NCBI GenBank assembly: GCA_937902945.1
Contig: CALEMD010000171.1
Coordinates: 1 to 5,814 of the forward strand
Direction of reading: 5' to 3'
Source of the DNA: an uncultured Erysipelotrichaceae bacterium
Lineage (GTDB): Bacteria; Bacillota_I; Bacilli_A; Erysipelotrichales; Erysipelotrichaceae
DNA: 5,814 bases
Shown here: one piece after another, positions 5,722 through 5,814 of the stretch
Layout of the letters: each line of letters starts with the position of its first letter
Numbering within the stretch: position 1 is the stretch's first letter
Translations under genes and position numbers: made by a program
The notes under the pieces: generated by a model
Databases searched by the model: none
The model's input: the letters and a program-made list of their open reading frames with translations, nothing else
Told to the model about the DNA's origin: nothing

Positions 5722-5814
5722 ACTCTCCTCCGTTGAAATCTTCACATAATTATTATGCTGCATTTCAATAACGCTATATTTCAAAATGATATGCTGGCAA
5801 GTCTTGTTATGAAA
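5722..5814. other. Upstream region of the ATPase remnant, no further gene seen
   Basis: Apart from the ribosome site at 5725-5731, this short edge stretch shows only AT-rich sequence (TAATAAT at 5755-5749 on the minus strand) that could belong to a promoter, but no convincing -35/-10 pair. The minus-strand frame is open to the edge without recognisable protein similarity. Confidence 0.4.
5725..5731 (-). promoter_or_regulatory. Strong ribosome binding site of the truncated ATPase
   Basis: GGAGGAG on the minus strand, 3 bases before ATG 5721 (GGAGG core 5 bases away), decides the start and shows the 5' end of the gene remained intact while the 3' part was lost. Confidence 0.75.

Noticed and set aside
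5722..5784. TTG start that would extend the truncated ATPase by 21 residues
   Set aside because: The residues are not family-like, and ATG 5721 has a strong GGAGGAG site exactly where relatives begin.

Overview
The window looks like a housekeeping stretch of a Bacillota (Firmicutes) chromosome. MutL carries the endonuclease motif typical of bacteria without MutH, the NanE sequence resembles the Gram-positive type, strong GGAGG-like ribosome sites occur, and the GC content is moderate (judged by eye, not counted). UGA is used as a stop. The short GH25 lysozyme and the COG1373-type ATPase remnant would fit an Erysipelotrichia-like gut or oral bacterium, but that placement is a guess.

Layout, left to right. 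Positions 1-2569 (minus) hold mutL followed by miaA, joined by an ATGA stop/start overlap; miaA runs off the left edge and lacks its C-terminus. Positions 2570-2604 are a 35-bp divergent promoter. Its two -10 boxes are the arms of a perfect 8-bp inverted repeat, and both flanking genes lack a ribosome site, so leaderless transcripts are likely. A YigZ/IMPACT-family gene (2605-3231, plus) runs toward a membrane-anchored GH25 lysozyme (4003-3206, minus), and the two coding ends overlap by 26 bp. A second divergent promoter region (4004-4097) separates the lysozyme from a two-gene unit: a HAD-family protein with an altered catalytic motif (4098-4811), then nanE, N-acetylmannosamine-6-phosphate 2-epimerase (4831-5526). 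At the right end is the N-terminal stub of an AAA_14/DUF4143-type ATPase (5721-5551, minus), interrupted soon after its P-loop.

Functionally, mutL and miaA are an old pairing of mismatch repair and tRNA modification. NanE converts ManNAc-6-P to GlcNAc-6-P in sialic acid and amino-sugar catabolism; the co-transcribed HAD protein may act on a related phosphorylated compound, but nothing in the sequence fixes its substrate. No RNA genes, CRISPR arrays, intact mobile elements or convincing intrinsic terminators were seen, and no stretch over about 100 bases lacks a gene or gene remnant. I found no clear sign of a new multi-gene system. The most unusual structure is the compact symmetric mutL/yigZ promoter.
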